From Euryhalocaulis sp050486445 (lineage in GTDB: Bacteria > Pseudomonadota > Alphaproteobacteria > Caulobacterales > Maricaulaceae), in assembly GCA_050486445.1 (NCBI GenBank), contig JBJHDH010000004.1, positions 1 to 64,000 of the forward strand: DNA of 64,000 nucleotides, given 5' to 3'. The translations under genes were made by a program, and so were the position numbers. The notes under the pieces are model-generated. The model was not told where the DNA came from, did no database searches, and saw only the letters and a program-made list of their open reading frames with translations. Shown here piece by piece: positions 26,482 to 34,933 of this stretch (position 1 is its first letter; each line of letters starts with the position of its first letter).

Positions 26482-28571
26482 CCGGCCCGGTGCTGAGCTA
26501 TCTTGAGCCCCGCGATCTGGAAACCGGCCCAAGGCCGCAGAGTGCGGATGACTTCATCCACTGGACGCTGACCCGGGACGATGACGACATCGCTTGGGCG
26601 GTACTGGACAAGCAGGATTCCAACGCCAACACCCTATCGCAGCCGGTGATGGAAGAGTTCAGCCACCTGCTGGACCGGATCGAGCAGAATCCGCCCCGTG
26701 CGCTGGTGCTGCGCTCTGCCAAAAACTCCGGCTTTCTGGCCGGGGCCGACATCAACGAGTTCCAGTGGGCAAAGGACGAAGCCGCAGTCCGCACACGAAT
26801 ATCAGAAGCGCACGCCGTGGTCGATCGGCTGGAGGCCCTGCCCTGTCCCACTATCGCGGTGATGCACGGCTATGCGATGGGCGGCGGGCTGGAAATTGGG
26901 CTGGCCTGCACACACCGCATTGCGGTGGAAGGCGTACGTCTCGGCCTGCCAGAAGTGAAAGTCGGTCTGCATCCCGGTCTTGGTGGAACCGCGCGTCTCA
27001 CCCGCCAGATCGACCCTCTTCAGGCGATGACCTTCATGTTAACCGGCAAGACCATTCACACCCGGCAGGCCAAACGCTTGGGACTGGTTGACGCGGTGAT
27101 GCCCGAACGGCATGTGCGCGCCGCGGTGCGCGCCGCTGCAAGCGGAAACCTGAAACGAGCAAAGCCCGCCGCGCTGAACAAGATCAAGAACACCGCGCCA
27201 GTACGTAAATTCGTTGCGGGGCGGATGCGCGCCAAGACGGAAGAAAAAGCGCGGCGCGTCGACTACCCTGCCCCGCATGCCCTGATCGATTTATGGGAAA
27301 TGCACGGGGGCGACGCCGAATCGATGCGGCGCGCCGAAATCCGCTCCTTCGCCTCGCTGATGACGGGCCGGACGGCGCAGAATCTGATCCGCGTCTTCTT
27401 CCTGCGCGAAAAGCTCAAGGGTCTGGCGGGTAAGGCGCCGTCGAACATCCGGCATGTCCATGTCATCGGCGCCGGCGTGATGGGTGGAGATATTGCTGCA
27501 TGGTGCGCATGGAAAGGCATCCGCGCCTCGTTGACAGATGTAAAGCCGGATTCCATCGGCAACGCGATCGGGCGCGCCGCGAAACTCTATTCCAAGATCG
27601 GACGCGGCGACGGTCCACGCATCCGTGATGCGCTGGACCTGTTAACCCCCGACCCGGACGGCGATGGCGTGGAAACGGTGGATCTCGTTATCGAAGCCGC
27701 GCCTGAAAAGCTTGACCTGAAGCGCAAACTCTATGCGGAGATTGAGCCGCGCATGAAGCCGGATGCAATTCTGGCCACCAACACCTCAGCCATCGCGCTG
27801 GGCGATCTGTGCCGCGACCTGAAACGGCCGGACCAGTTCCTCGCAATCCATTTCTTCAATCCGGTCTCGCGCCTGGATCTGGTCGAGATCGGCCGCCATG
27901 ACGGTCTGGATGCGGCTATTGAGACGCGCGCCCGCGCCTTTGCCGGCGAGCTCGGCAAACTTCCCGCCCCGGCGCGCAGTGCGCCCGGCTTCATCGTCAA
28001 CCGCGCACTCACGCCCTATCTGATCGAAGCAATGGCGATGCTTGATGAAGGCGTGGCGCGGGAAACCATCGACAAGGCCGCAACGGATTTCGGCATGCCG
28101 ATGGGCCCGCTCGAGCTGATCGACCAGGTCGGCCTTGATGTCGGGCTTTCGGTCGCCGAAACGCTGAAAAAGGAGCTGGGCTGGGCCGCGCCCGACGCGC
28201 CGGACTGGCTACGCCTCAAGGTCGAGGCCGGCGATCTTGGCAAAAAGGCCGGCAAGGGCATCTATAACTGGAAAAACGGCGAGCCGGTAAAATCGTCGAA
28301 ATTCCCGCGCCCCGGCCCGGACATGGCCGACCGGCTGATCCTGCCGATGGTAAACGAGACGCTGGCGCTGCTGCGCGAGGGCGTCACCGACGACCCGGAC
28401 ATCGCGGACGCGGCGATGATTTTCGGCGCGGGCTTCGCGCCCTTCCGCGGCGGGCCGGTGCATTATGCGCTGTCACGCGGCGTCGAGGATGTGCGCGCCG
28501 CGCTCACCCGGCTCGAAGAAAAGCATGGCGAACGCTTCCGGCCAGACCCGGGATGGGACCGTCTGGTATGA
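26478..28571 (+). CDS. Multifunctional enoyl-CoA hydratase/3-hydroxyacyl-CoA dehydrogenase
   Basis: A 697-aa FadB/FadJ-type enzyme for the middle steps of beta-oxidation. The N-terminal crotonase domain (~20-300) has the oxyanion-hole regions AGADINEF and HGYAMGGGLEIGLAC. The NAD-binding domain begins near 330 with HVIGAGVMGGDIAAW, followed by NTSAIALGDL and HFFNPV (catalytic His) and a C-terminal 3-hydroxyacyl-CoA dehydrogenase helical domain (GFIVNRALTPYLIEA). The start at 26478 follows GGAGGAAACGG and overlaps the thiolase stop by ATGA; an in-frame ATG at 26418 inside the thiolase is rejected. Confidence 0.93.
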   Translation: MTGPVLSYLEPRDLETGPRPQSADDFIHWTLTRDDDDIAWAVLDKQDSNANTLSQPVMEEFSHLLDRIEQNPPRALVLRSAKNSGFLAGADINEFQWAKDEAAVRTRISEAHAVVDRLEALPCPTIAVMHGYAMGGGLEIGLACTHRIAVEGVRLGLPEVKVGLHPGLGGTARLTRQIDPLQAMTFMLTGKTIHTRQAKRLGLVDAVMPERHVRAAVRAAASGNLKRAKPAALNKIKNTAPVRKFVAGRMRAKTEEKARRVDYPAPHALIDLWEMHGGDAESMRRAEIRSFASLMTGRTAQNLIRVFFLREKLKGLAGKAPSNIRHVHVIGAGVMGGDIAAWCAWKGIRASLTDVKPDSIGNAIGRAAKLYSKIGRGDGPRIRDALDLLTPDPDGDGVETVDLVIEAAPEKLDLKRKLYAEIEPRMKPDAILATNTSAIALGDLCRDLKRPDQFLAIHFFNPVSRLDLVEIGRHDGLDAAIETRARAFAGELGKLPAPARSAPGFIVNRALTPYLIEAMAMLDEGVARETIDKAATDFGMPMGPLELIDQVGLDVGLSVAETLKKELGWAAPDAPDWLRLKVEAGDLGKKAGKGIYNWKNGEPVKSSKFPRPGPDMADRLILPMVNETLALLREGVTDDPDIADAAMIFGAGFAPFRGGPVHYALSRGVEDVRAALTRLEEKHGERFRPDPGWDRLV

Positions 28572-30445
28572 CGGCGGCGACCGTCGCGCCCCGTATCTTT
28601 TCCAGTCCGGATTGTCTGGCGGACGCCATCATCGCGCAGGTAGGCAAGAAGATTGTGCTTGGCCTGCCGCTGGGCCTGGGCAAAGCTCCGCATATTGCCA
28701 ATGCGCTCTACACACGCGCGGCGCGAGACCCCTCCATTTCCCTGCGTATTTTCACCGCGCTGACGCTGGAGCCGCCGCCAATGTCTTCAGACATCCAGCG
28801 GCGGTTTCTGGAGCCCGTCATCGCGCGCACAATGGGCGGATACCCGCAATTCGCCTATTCCAGAGCCCGGCGCGAAGAGACTCTGCCACCCAATATCGAG
28901 GTCGATGAATTTTTCTTTCAGGCAGCGTCACAATTAAAGAGTCCCGCCGCCCAGCGCAGCTATATCTCCGCCAATTATTCCCATGCCGCCGGTTATCTGA
29001 TCGACCGTGGCGTGAATGTGATCGCCCAGCTTGTCGCCGCGCGCGGCGAAGGTGCTGCCCGGCGCTACAGTCTGAGCTGCAACACCGACATCACCTGCGA
29101 CCTGCTTGACGCGCGCGCGGCGGGCAAGGCGGATTTCATCCTGGCCGGCCAGGTCAATGACGACCTGCCCTTTATGACCGGCGACGCCGATCTGGAGTCG
29201 GGCCAGTTCGCCGTCATGCTGGATGACAGCGCGGTGCAGTTTCCACTGTTCGGGCCACCGAAGCGCCCGGTCAAACCGGAGCATCACGCCATCGGCATCC
29301 GTGTCGCCGCACTTGTTCCCGATGGCGGAACCCTCCAGATCGGTATCGGCGAGCTGGGCGACGCTGTCGCCCATGGGCTTATCCTGCGTCATCGCGATCC
29401 GGATGTGTTTCGCAATGCGCTGACCGCGCTGGGCGGCGCCTGTCCTGATACGCTGCCCTGTAGCGATACACCGTTCGAGACCGGCCTCTACGCGCCGACC
29501 GAAATGGTGGTGGACTGTTTCCTCGACCTGATCCGCGAAGGCGTGTTGAAGCGCGAAGTGGATGGCGCGGTGCTGCATGGCGGTTTCTTTGTCGGTCCGC
29601 GCAGCTTCTACGCCGCCCTCCGCGACATGGACGAAGCCGGGCGCGCCCGCATCGCCATGCGCGGAATTTCCTTCGTCAATGCGCTCTATGGCGACGAAGA
29701 CGCCAAGCGTGCGGCACGGCGGGACGCCCGCTTCGTGAACAGCGCCATGATGGTGACTCTGCTTGGCGCTGCGATCTCCGATCAACTGGAAGACGGGCGC
29801 GTGGTCAGCGGCGTCGGCGGCCAGTACGATTTTGTCAGCCAGGCGATGGCGCTGGAAGGCGCACGCTCTGTCATCACGCTGACGGCCACGCGCATGGACA
29901 AGGGACGGCCGCGCTCCAATATCGTCTGGAAATACGGGCATGGGACGATCCCGCGCCATCTGCGCGATGTGGTGGTCACCGAGTATGGCGTCGCTGATCT
30001 GCGCGGCGCCGCGGATTCGCGCGTGATTGAACGCCTTCTCGCCATCGCCGACAGCCGGTTTCAGGCGGCGCTTCTGGATCAGGCGAAGGCGGCGAAAAAA
30101 ATCGCGCTGGACTATGAAATTCCAGACGCCTTTCGCAGCAATTTTCCAGACCGGATTCGTGAATCCATGCGCGGTCCGGACTTTCCTGCTTTTCCGTTCG
30201 GCACAGATTTCACAGAAGCAGAACAGCGGCTGATCCCGGCGCTGGAGGCGCTGAAGCACGCCCGGCCACGCAAACGCGCCTTGCTGGCGCTGGCGCTCAA
30301 GGGCCTGCCTGCGCGCGGACTTCCGGAACAGGACACCGCCGCCCTGCACCGCATGAACCTGCATGAGGGGCGCGGCCTGAAGGAGACAGCTCTGCGCGTT
30401 CTGCTGCGCGGGGCCTTGCGCGAGGCGCACGAAAAACAGAACTGA
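28568..30445 (+). CDS. Acetyl-CoA hydrolase/CoA-transferase family protein
   Basis: A 625-aa member of the acetyl-CoA hydrolase/transferase (class I, 4-hydroxybutyrate-CoA-transferase-like) family. The C-terminal domain has GGQYDFVSQAM and EYGVADLRG, both family-typical; the N-terminal half carries VGKKIVLGLPLGLGKAPHIANAL. The family transfers CoA between acyl groups with a glutamyl thioester, or hydrolyses acyl-CoA. The start at 28568 overlaps the preceding stop by ATGA. As last gene of the operon it may recycle or release CoA. It is ~100 residues longer than simple Cat1-type enzymes. Confidence 0.85.
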   Translation: MTAATVAPRIFSSPDCLADAIIAQVGKKIVLGLPLGLGKAPHIANALYTRAARDPSISLRIFTALTLEPPPMSSDIQRRFLEPVIARTMGGYPQFAYSRARREETLPPNIEVDEFFFQAASQLKSPAAQRSYISANYSHAAGYLIDRGVNVIAQLVAARGEGAARRYSLSCNTDITCDLLDARAAGKADFILAGQVNDDLPFMTGDADLESGQFAVMLDDSAVQFPLFGPPKRPVKPEHHAIGIRVAALVPDGGTLQIGIGELGDAVAHGLILRHRDPDVFRNALTALGGACPDTLPCSDTPFETGLYAPTEMVVDCFLDLIREGVLKREVDGAVLHGGFFVGPRSFYAALRDMDEAGRARIAMRGISFVNALYGDEDAKRAARRDARFVNSAMMVTLLGAAISDQLEDGRVVSGVGGQYDFVSQAMALEGARSVITLTATRMDKGRPRSNIVWKYGHGTIPRHLRDVVVTEYGVADLRGAADSRVIERLLAIADSRFQAALLDQAKAAKKIALDYEIPDAFRSNFPDRIRESMRGPDFPAFPFGTDFTEAEQRLIPALEALKHARPRKRALLALALKGLPARGLPEQDTAALHRMNLHEGRGLKETALRVLLRGALREAHEKQN

Positions 30446-30454
30446 ACACCCGAC

Positions 30455-33019
30455 TCAGACGATCAGCCGGTCCCAGCCGCCATAGGTTTCCTCGCCACGC
30501 TTGCCCCGGGGCAGGCTAAGGCCGATCAGAACCAGTCCCAGAATGACCGCGGCCACCGTGTTCAGCGCATCGGCGCCAAGCACAAAGGGCGAAACCACGA
30601 TCCAGGCGCCAATCGCGGCGTTCAGGAAACGGATCGCGCGCGTAATCTCCGCCATCGCCATCACCCCCACCGTAATGGCCAGACAGCCGGCGACATGATG
30701 GCTGAAATAAATCGGGCCGTCCGCGCCCAGCCATAGCGGTGACGCCAGCAGGGCTACGCCAAGCAGAATGGAGCCGGCCAGCGTCCAAGGATAATTGACG
30801 CCCGCCGTAATGAACTCACACAGCAGCGCGGTCGCTGGCTGGTCCATGCCCTTGTCGGTATCCCGCTCGTCCAGCAGGGCCGGGCCGCCAAACGCCAACG
30901 TCCGCCAGAACGGCCGCCCCGCCCGCTTGCTCCGCACCAGATACTGAATGCTCGCCAGCACCTCATCCACCGAGTAGGGGACCATAATCACCGTCACCGC
31001 CGCCTGTAGCAGGCAGAGCGCGCACAGCGTTCCAATAATGGTGGGCTGGATGATGATGAATGTTACCGACACCACCGACATCGAAACAATCAGCATGCCG
31101 AACAACAGCACCATCCAGGGCATGGTGCGCCAGCGCCGCCGGCCGCCGGCCGAGCCGGTGAGAATATCCAGCATGTAGATAATTGCGCCGAAACCTGCAT
31201 CGGCGATGGGAAATGCGCGCGAAACGGCGGAACTGACCACTGTTTCGGACCCGCTTCCCTCCACGCCCGGAGCCGGGCCGAAAAACGGATCCCACACGCC
31301 GTCGATATGCCCAAGCTGATAGGCGGCGAGATAGCGCGAGATAAAAAACCCGACAAAGGCGAGCGCCACAATGGGCGCGCGCTGGGTAAAGCTGGACGGC
31401 GAATACGACCATCCGAGCGGCCGGTCGCCCCCGGTCGCGCGCGCTTCGCGGCTAATCCCCGGCTGCGGCCCGACAATCACCGCCAGCGCGATGACCAGAA
31501 CCCCGATCAGCGTGTCCGAGGCATAGGCCGCCGCGTTGGTCGTCCAGAACACCAGCGGCGCATGTAACAGCCACACGCCCACCGCCGCCGCGCCCCATGC
31601 GGCCCGGAAACCGCGCCGTGTCATGGCGAAGGCTGAAAACAGAATGATCGCCAGCCCGCTGAAAATCTCGCTCCAGCCAAGCCAGACATTGCGCAGATCG
31701 GCTGACGGCAGGTCGTGACCAAGCGCCGGCTGAAACACGGCCTCCGCCGGGGTACCGAACAGGCCATAGGTGAAGGGCGAGGCTATCAGCCACAATCCCA
31801 GCGCCATATTGACCAGATGTGTCCAGCGCGCGCTCCTGCGCTCGGAGTCCAGAGCATCATCCGCTTTTCGCAACCGCGCCAGTGTCAGCTTGTTTTCCAG
31901 ATCCTCTACCGCCTCTTCCAGTTCGGGCGGCGCGGCGGCGACCGCGGCGGCGTCGAGCTTGTTGCGTTCGTAGAAACCGGTCGGATCGGCCTTCAGCCGC
32001 CGCACCATCTCCGGCATGGTCCGCAGCAGATCGTGCCGCGGCGACCAGCCCAGCGCCTCACGGGCATGGCGGATGTCCAGCTCATAATGGTCCTCGGACA
32101 TCCGGGCCATCCACGGCTTGATATAGGCATCCTCGTCCAGAACTTCGGTCTGGAACCAGACGCCCATCTCACCCAGCGGCTTGGGAATCGAAAACGTCCG
32201 CCAGGTTTCTCCGTGAATCAGCCGGCCGAGGCGCTGCTGCATTTCGCGATAGGTCGGCGTGGTTTCCTCACCCAGCAGAAAAGCGTCCACCGGCGCCAGC
32301 CGTTCGCGCCGCTCGACAATTCGCGCCACCGCGTCTGTCAGATCATCCAGATGCAGATAAGGCTGACCCCGGTCGATATCGCCGGTAAACAAATAGGCCG
32401 TGGGCAGACGCTCATAGATGCGCGCCATCTGCTGCGCCAGAAACGCGGCGCGGCAGTCTTCATTATAAACTCCGGCGGGCCGCATCATCACAACAGGGAT
32501 GGCGCCACGTTCCTCGCGGATCGCAGCCTCGGCGTCCGCTTTCGACCGGGGATAGGCCCAGGCCGGCGCGAAATCCTGATCTTCTCTGATCTTTTCCCCA
32601 GGCTCCGCCGGGGCGTGAACCAGCATCGTGCTGGCGAAAACGAACTGCCCCACTGGACCGCCTTGCAACGCCGCCAACAGCCGGCGTGCGCCCTCCACCG
32701 TCACGGACTGATAGCGGGGGTCGTCATGCCCGGTGATGTCGTAATAGGCGGCCAAATGGATAACCGAAGCGATCGGTCCGCCACTGATTTTCCGCGCCTG
32801 GACGACGGCCTCCTGCACGCTGACGTCCTTCGTCAAATCGACAGCCAACGTGCTCATACCTTCGAGTGGCGCCGCGGATGGATGAATATCCAGGCCTATG
32901 ACCCGATACGTCTTCAGCAATCGCCGTGTGATGGCTTGGCCCAGAAAACCATTGCTACCGGTTATCAGGACCGTTTCGCGCGGGCCCTCCCGGCCGTTTC
33001 CGGCCATGTGATCGCTCAT
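30455..33019 (-). CDS. SDR epimerase fused to SPW and VKOR-like membrane domains
   Basis: An 854-aa fusion. Residues ~15-340 are an extended short-chain dehydrogenase/epimerase (ITGSNGFLGQAI for NAD(P), WAYPRSKAD as the Y-x3-K motif). From ~400 it is a polytopic membrane protein: a first SPW-repeat unit (GLWLIASPFTYGLF), a VKOR-like unit (~560-700) with VWDPFFG, FPIADAGFGA and an in-membrane CxxC (GTLCALCLLQA), then a second SPW-type unit ending GAWIVVSPFVLG. The paired loop cysteines of classical VKOR are not seen. Function unknown; it could couple a soluble redox reaction to a membrane quinone or thiol partner. It converges with the CoA-transferase gene 9 bp away. Confidence 0.82.
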   Translation of the reverse strand: MSDHMAGNGREGPRETVLITGSNGFLGQAITRRLLKTYRVIGLDIHPSAAPLEGMSTLAVDLTKDVSVQEAVVQARKISGGPIASVIHLAAYYDITGHDDPRYQSVTVEGARRLLAALQGGPVGQFVFASTMLVHAPAEPGEKIREDQDFAPAWAYPRSKADAEAAIREERGAIPVVMMRPAGVYNEDCRAAFLAQQMARIYERLPTAYLFTGDIDRGQPYLHLDDLTDAVARIVERRERLAPVDAFLLGEETTPTYREMQQRLGRLIHGETWRTFSIPKPLGEMGVWFQTEVLDEDAYIKPWMARMSEDHYELDIRHAREALGWSPRHDLLRTMPEMVRRLKADPTGFYERNKLDAAAVAAAPPELEEAVEDLENKLTLARLRKADDALDSERRSARWTHLVNMALGLWLIASPFTYGLFGTPAEAVFQPALGHDLPSADLRNVWLGWSEIFSGLAIILFSAFAMTRRGFRAAWGAAAVGVWLLHAPLVFWTTNAAAYASDTLIGVLVIALAVIVGPQPGISREARATGGDRPLGWSYSPSSFTQRAPIVALAFVGFFISRYLAAYQLGHIDGVWDPFFGPAPGVEGSGSETVVSSAVSRAFPIADAGFGAIIYMLDILTGSAGGRRRWRTMPWMVLLFGMLIVSMSVVSVTFIIIQPTIIGTLCALCLLQAAVTVIMVPYSVDEVLASIQYLVRSKRAGRPFWRTLAFGGPALLDERDTDKGMDQPATALLCEFITAGVNYPWTLAGSILLGVALLASPLWLGADGPIYFSHHVAGCLAITVGVMAMAEITRAIRFLNAAIGAWIVVSPFVLGADALNTVAAVILGLVLIGLSLPRGKRGEETYGGWDRLIV

Positions 33020-33143
33020 GGGGTTTGCTCCCGCTCAAGTGTTCAATGAATGGCGGCGCCCCCTGGTTCCGGACTGCGCCTCCAAAGAACTCCGTGCGGC
33101 CTCGTGCGTTGGGTAAAAAGACACGGGACAGGAGGCTTCCCCC

Positions 33144-34571
33144 ATGCGCTATTTTCTTGCCGGCACAGCTGGCGCCGCCCTGCTCCTGGCCGCCTGCGGC
33201 AGAGAAGCGCCCCCCGAAGAAGAGGCCTACGGACCCAACCCGGTCATTCCCGAGCCCCAACAGGGAATTCTTCCGATCCCCCTGATTAACGAAATGACGG
33301 CGGTTGGCTTTCCCACTGATCGCGACCCGGTCCCGGCTCAGGGGCTGGCGGTCAACCGCTTTGTCGAGGGGCTCATTCACCCCCGCTGGGTTTACACGCT
33401 GCCCAATGGTGATGTGCTGGTGGCCGAGGCCTCCAGCCTGCCCTTGTCAGACGCCGGACTCGTCGGTTGGGTTATGGAACGGGTGATGCGCAACGCTGGC
33501 GCCGTGCAGGATGTGAGTCCGGATCGTCTCGTCCTGCTGCGCGATACAAATGGCGATGGCGTGGCCGATATGCAGGAGATTTTTCTGGAGGGCCTTCACC
33601 AACCTTTCGGCATGGCGTTTCTGGACGGCTGGCTCTACATCGCAAATACGGATGCGCTCGTCCGCGTGCCCTATGAAGACGGCGACATAGAGGCCTCCGC
33701 GCCGCCGGAAACCGTGGTTCCCCTGCCCTATTATGCCGAGGACAATGGCCACTGGACGCGCAACGTGATCGCCGCACCCGATGGATCTCGGCTTTTCGTC
33801 ACGGTCGGCTCAGTCAGCAATATCGGCGAGCACGGTATGGAGATCGAACAAGGCCGTGCAATGATTCACACGGTAGATCCAGAGACAGGTACAATCGCGG
33901 AATTCGCGACGGGGCTCCGCAACCCGAACGGGATGGGCTTTGCTCCGGGCACAGACGTTCTCTGGACTGTGGTCAACGAACGCGACGGGCTAGGCGACAA
34001 TCTGCCAGCGGATTATCTCACCTCTGTGCGGGAGGGCGGCTTTTACGGCTGGCCCTGGATCTATTGGGGCCAGTATGTCGATCCCCGCTTCGACGATTCA
34101 GAAGTCCCCGCAGGCGCTGTGGAGCGCACCATCACACCCGATTACGCCGTGGGCGGTCATACCGCCGCGCTGGGCCTTGTCTTCAATGAAACGCCGGCGC
34201 TGGGGCCGAGCCTTCAGGGCGGCGCTTTTATCGGCCTGCACGGTTCATGGAACCGTAGCGAACCCAGCGGCTATAAGGTTATCTATGTGCCCTTTTCCGA
34301 TGGGCGTCCCACGGCCATGCCGATCGACATCCTCACCGGCTTTCTCAACGAGGATGACGAGGCGATGGGCCGCCCCGTCGGGGTGGAGATCGCCAGTGAC
34401 GGCGCCCTTCTGGTCGCGGACGATGTTGGCAAGATCATCTGGCGTGTAACGCCTGCCGCTGGACTCGCGCCAATCCCGGCTGAAGAACCTGCGGAAGAAG
34501 ACGATGGGCCGCCGGGTGAAGAAGCGGGAGAAGGGCCAGAGAATGAAGAGCTGGAGCCCGCGCAGCAATAA
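33144..34571 (+). CDS. PQQ-dependent sugar/sorbosone dehydrogenase-like lipoprotein
   Basis: A 475-aa lipoprotein (lipobox LLAAC, C19) with a six-bladed glucose/sorbosone dehydrogenase-type propeller. Typical motifs include FVEGLIHPRWVYTLPNGDVLVAE, DTNGDGVAD, HQPFGMAF, GLRNPNGMGF and REGGFYGWPW. Such enzymes oxidise aldoses or sorbosone in the periplasm using PQQ; the substrate here is unknown. The last ~40 residues are Glu/Pro-rich and probably disordered. AGGAGG lies upstream of the ATG. It is divergent from the SDR/SPW/VKOR fusion with a shared 124-bp promoter region and converges with the oxidase cluster 1 bp beyond its stop. Confidence 0.85.
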   Translation: MRYFLAGTAGAALLLAACGREAPPEEEAYGPNPVIPEPQQGILPIPLINEMTAVGFPTDRDPVPAQGLAVNRFVEGLIHPRWVYTLPNGDVLVAEASSLPLSDAGLVGWVMERVMRNAGAVQDVSPDRLVLLRDTNGDGVADMQEIFLEGLHQPFGMAFLDGWLYIANTDALVRVPYEDGDIEASAPPETVVPLPYYAEDNGHWTRNVIAAPDGSRLFVTVGSVSNIGEHGMEIEQGRAMIHTVDPETGTIAEFATGLRNPNGMGFAPGTDVLWTVVNERDGLGDNLPADYLTSVREGGFYGWPWIYWGQYVDPRFDDSEVPAGAVERTITPDYAVGGHTAALGLVFNETPALGPSLQGGAFIGLHGSWNRSEPSGYKVIYVPFSDGRPTAMPIDILTGFLNEDDEAMGRPVGVEIASDGALLVADDVGKIIWRVTPAAGLAPIPAEEPAEEDDGPPGEEAGEGPENEELEPAQQ

Positions 34572-34572
34572 T

Positions 34573-34920
34573 TCAATAGCAAAGCGTCAGCGTCAGAATT
34601 GGCGCTCCAACCCAGATCGTGCCGCCCAGACTCGCCACCGTCAGGCCGATAATGACTGCGGCCATGAAGTGCGCCGTCCCGCCTTCCCGGGTGCGGCGCC
34701 AACGCATCAGCAGCGCCAGAAGACCGGCAATCAGCACCAGATGTACAATCCATGCGGCGATCAGAATCCAGCGCAGCAAAGAAACGCCGGCGAACGTCAT
34801 ATCCGCCCATCCATACCGGCAACCCAGCGACAACAGCGCATAAAGCGCCACAAAAGCCAAACTCCAGATTACGAATCCGGCGAGGAGAAGCAGCAGGGCT
34901 TGTGGGCGCCGCCAGATCAT
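34573..34920 (-). CDS. Small membrane protein of the oxidase cluster
   Basis: A 115-aa hydrophobic protein with three predicted membrane helices (~8-33, ~47-72, ~86-110) and a basic cytoplasmic loop RWRRTREGG. It is the last gene of the cytochrome oxidase cluster, 13 bp after the fused I+III gene. Position and size fit a subunit-IV-like or assembly protein, but no motif proves this. Confidence 0.65.
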   Translation of the reverse strand: MIWRRPQALLLLLAGFVIWSLAFVALYALLSLGCRYGWADMTFAGVSLLRWILIAAWIVHLVLIAGLLALLMRWRRTREGGTAHFMAAVIIGLTVASLGGTIWVGAPILTLTLCY

Positions 34921-34933
34921 CGCCGCATCCCCC

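Noticed and set aside
28934..30430. 498-codon minus-strand open frame
   Set aside because: Antisense to the CoA-transferase. No recognisable domain.
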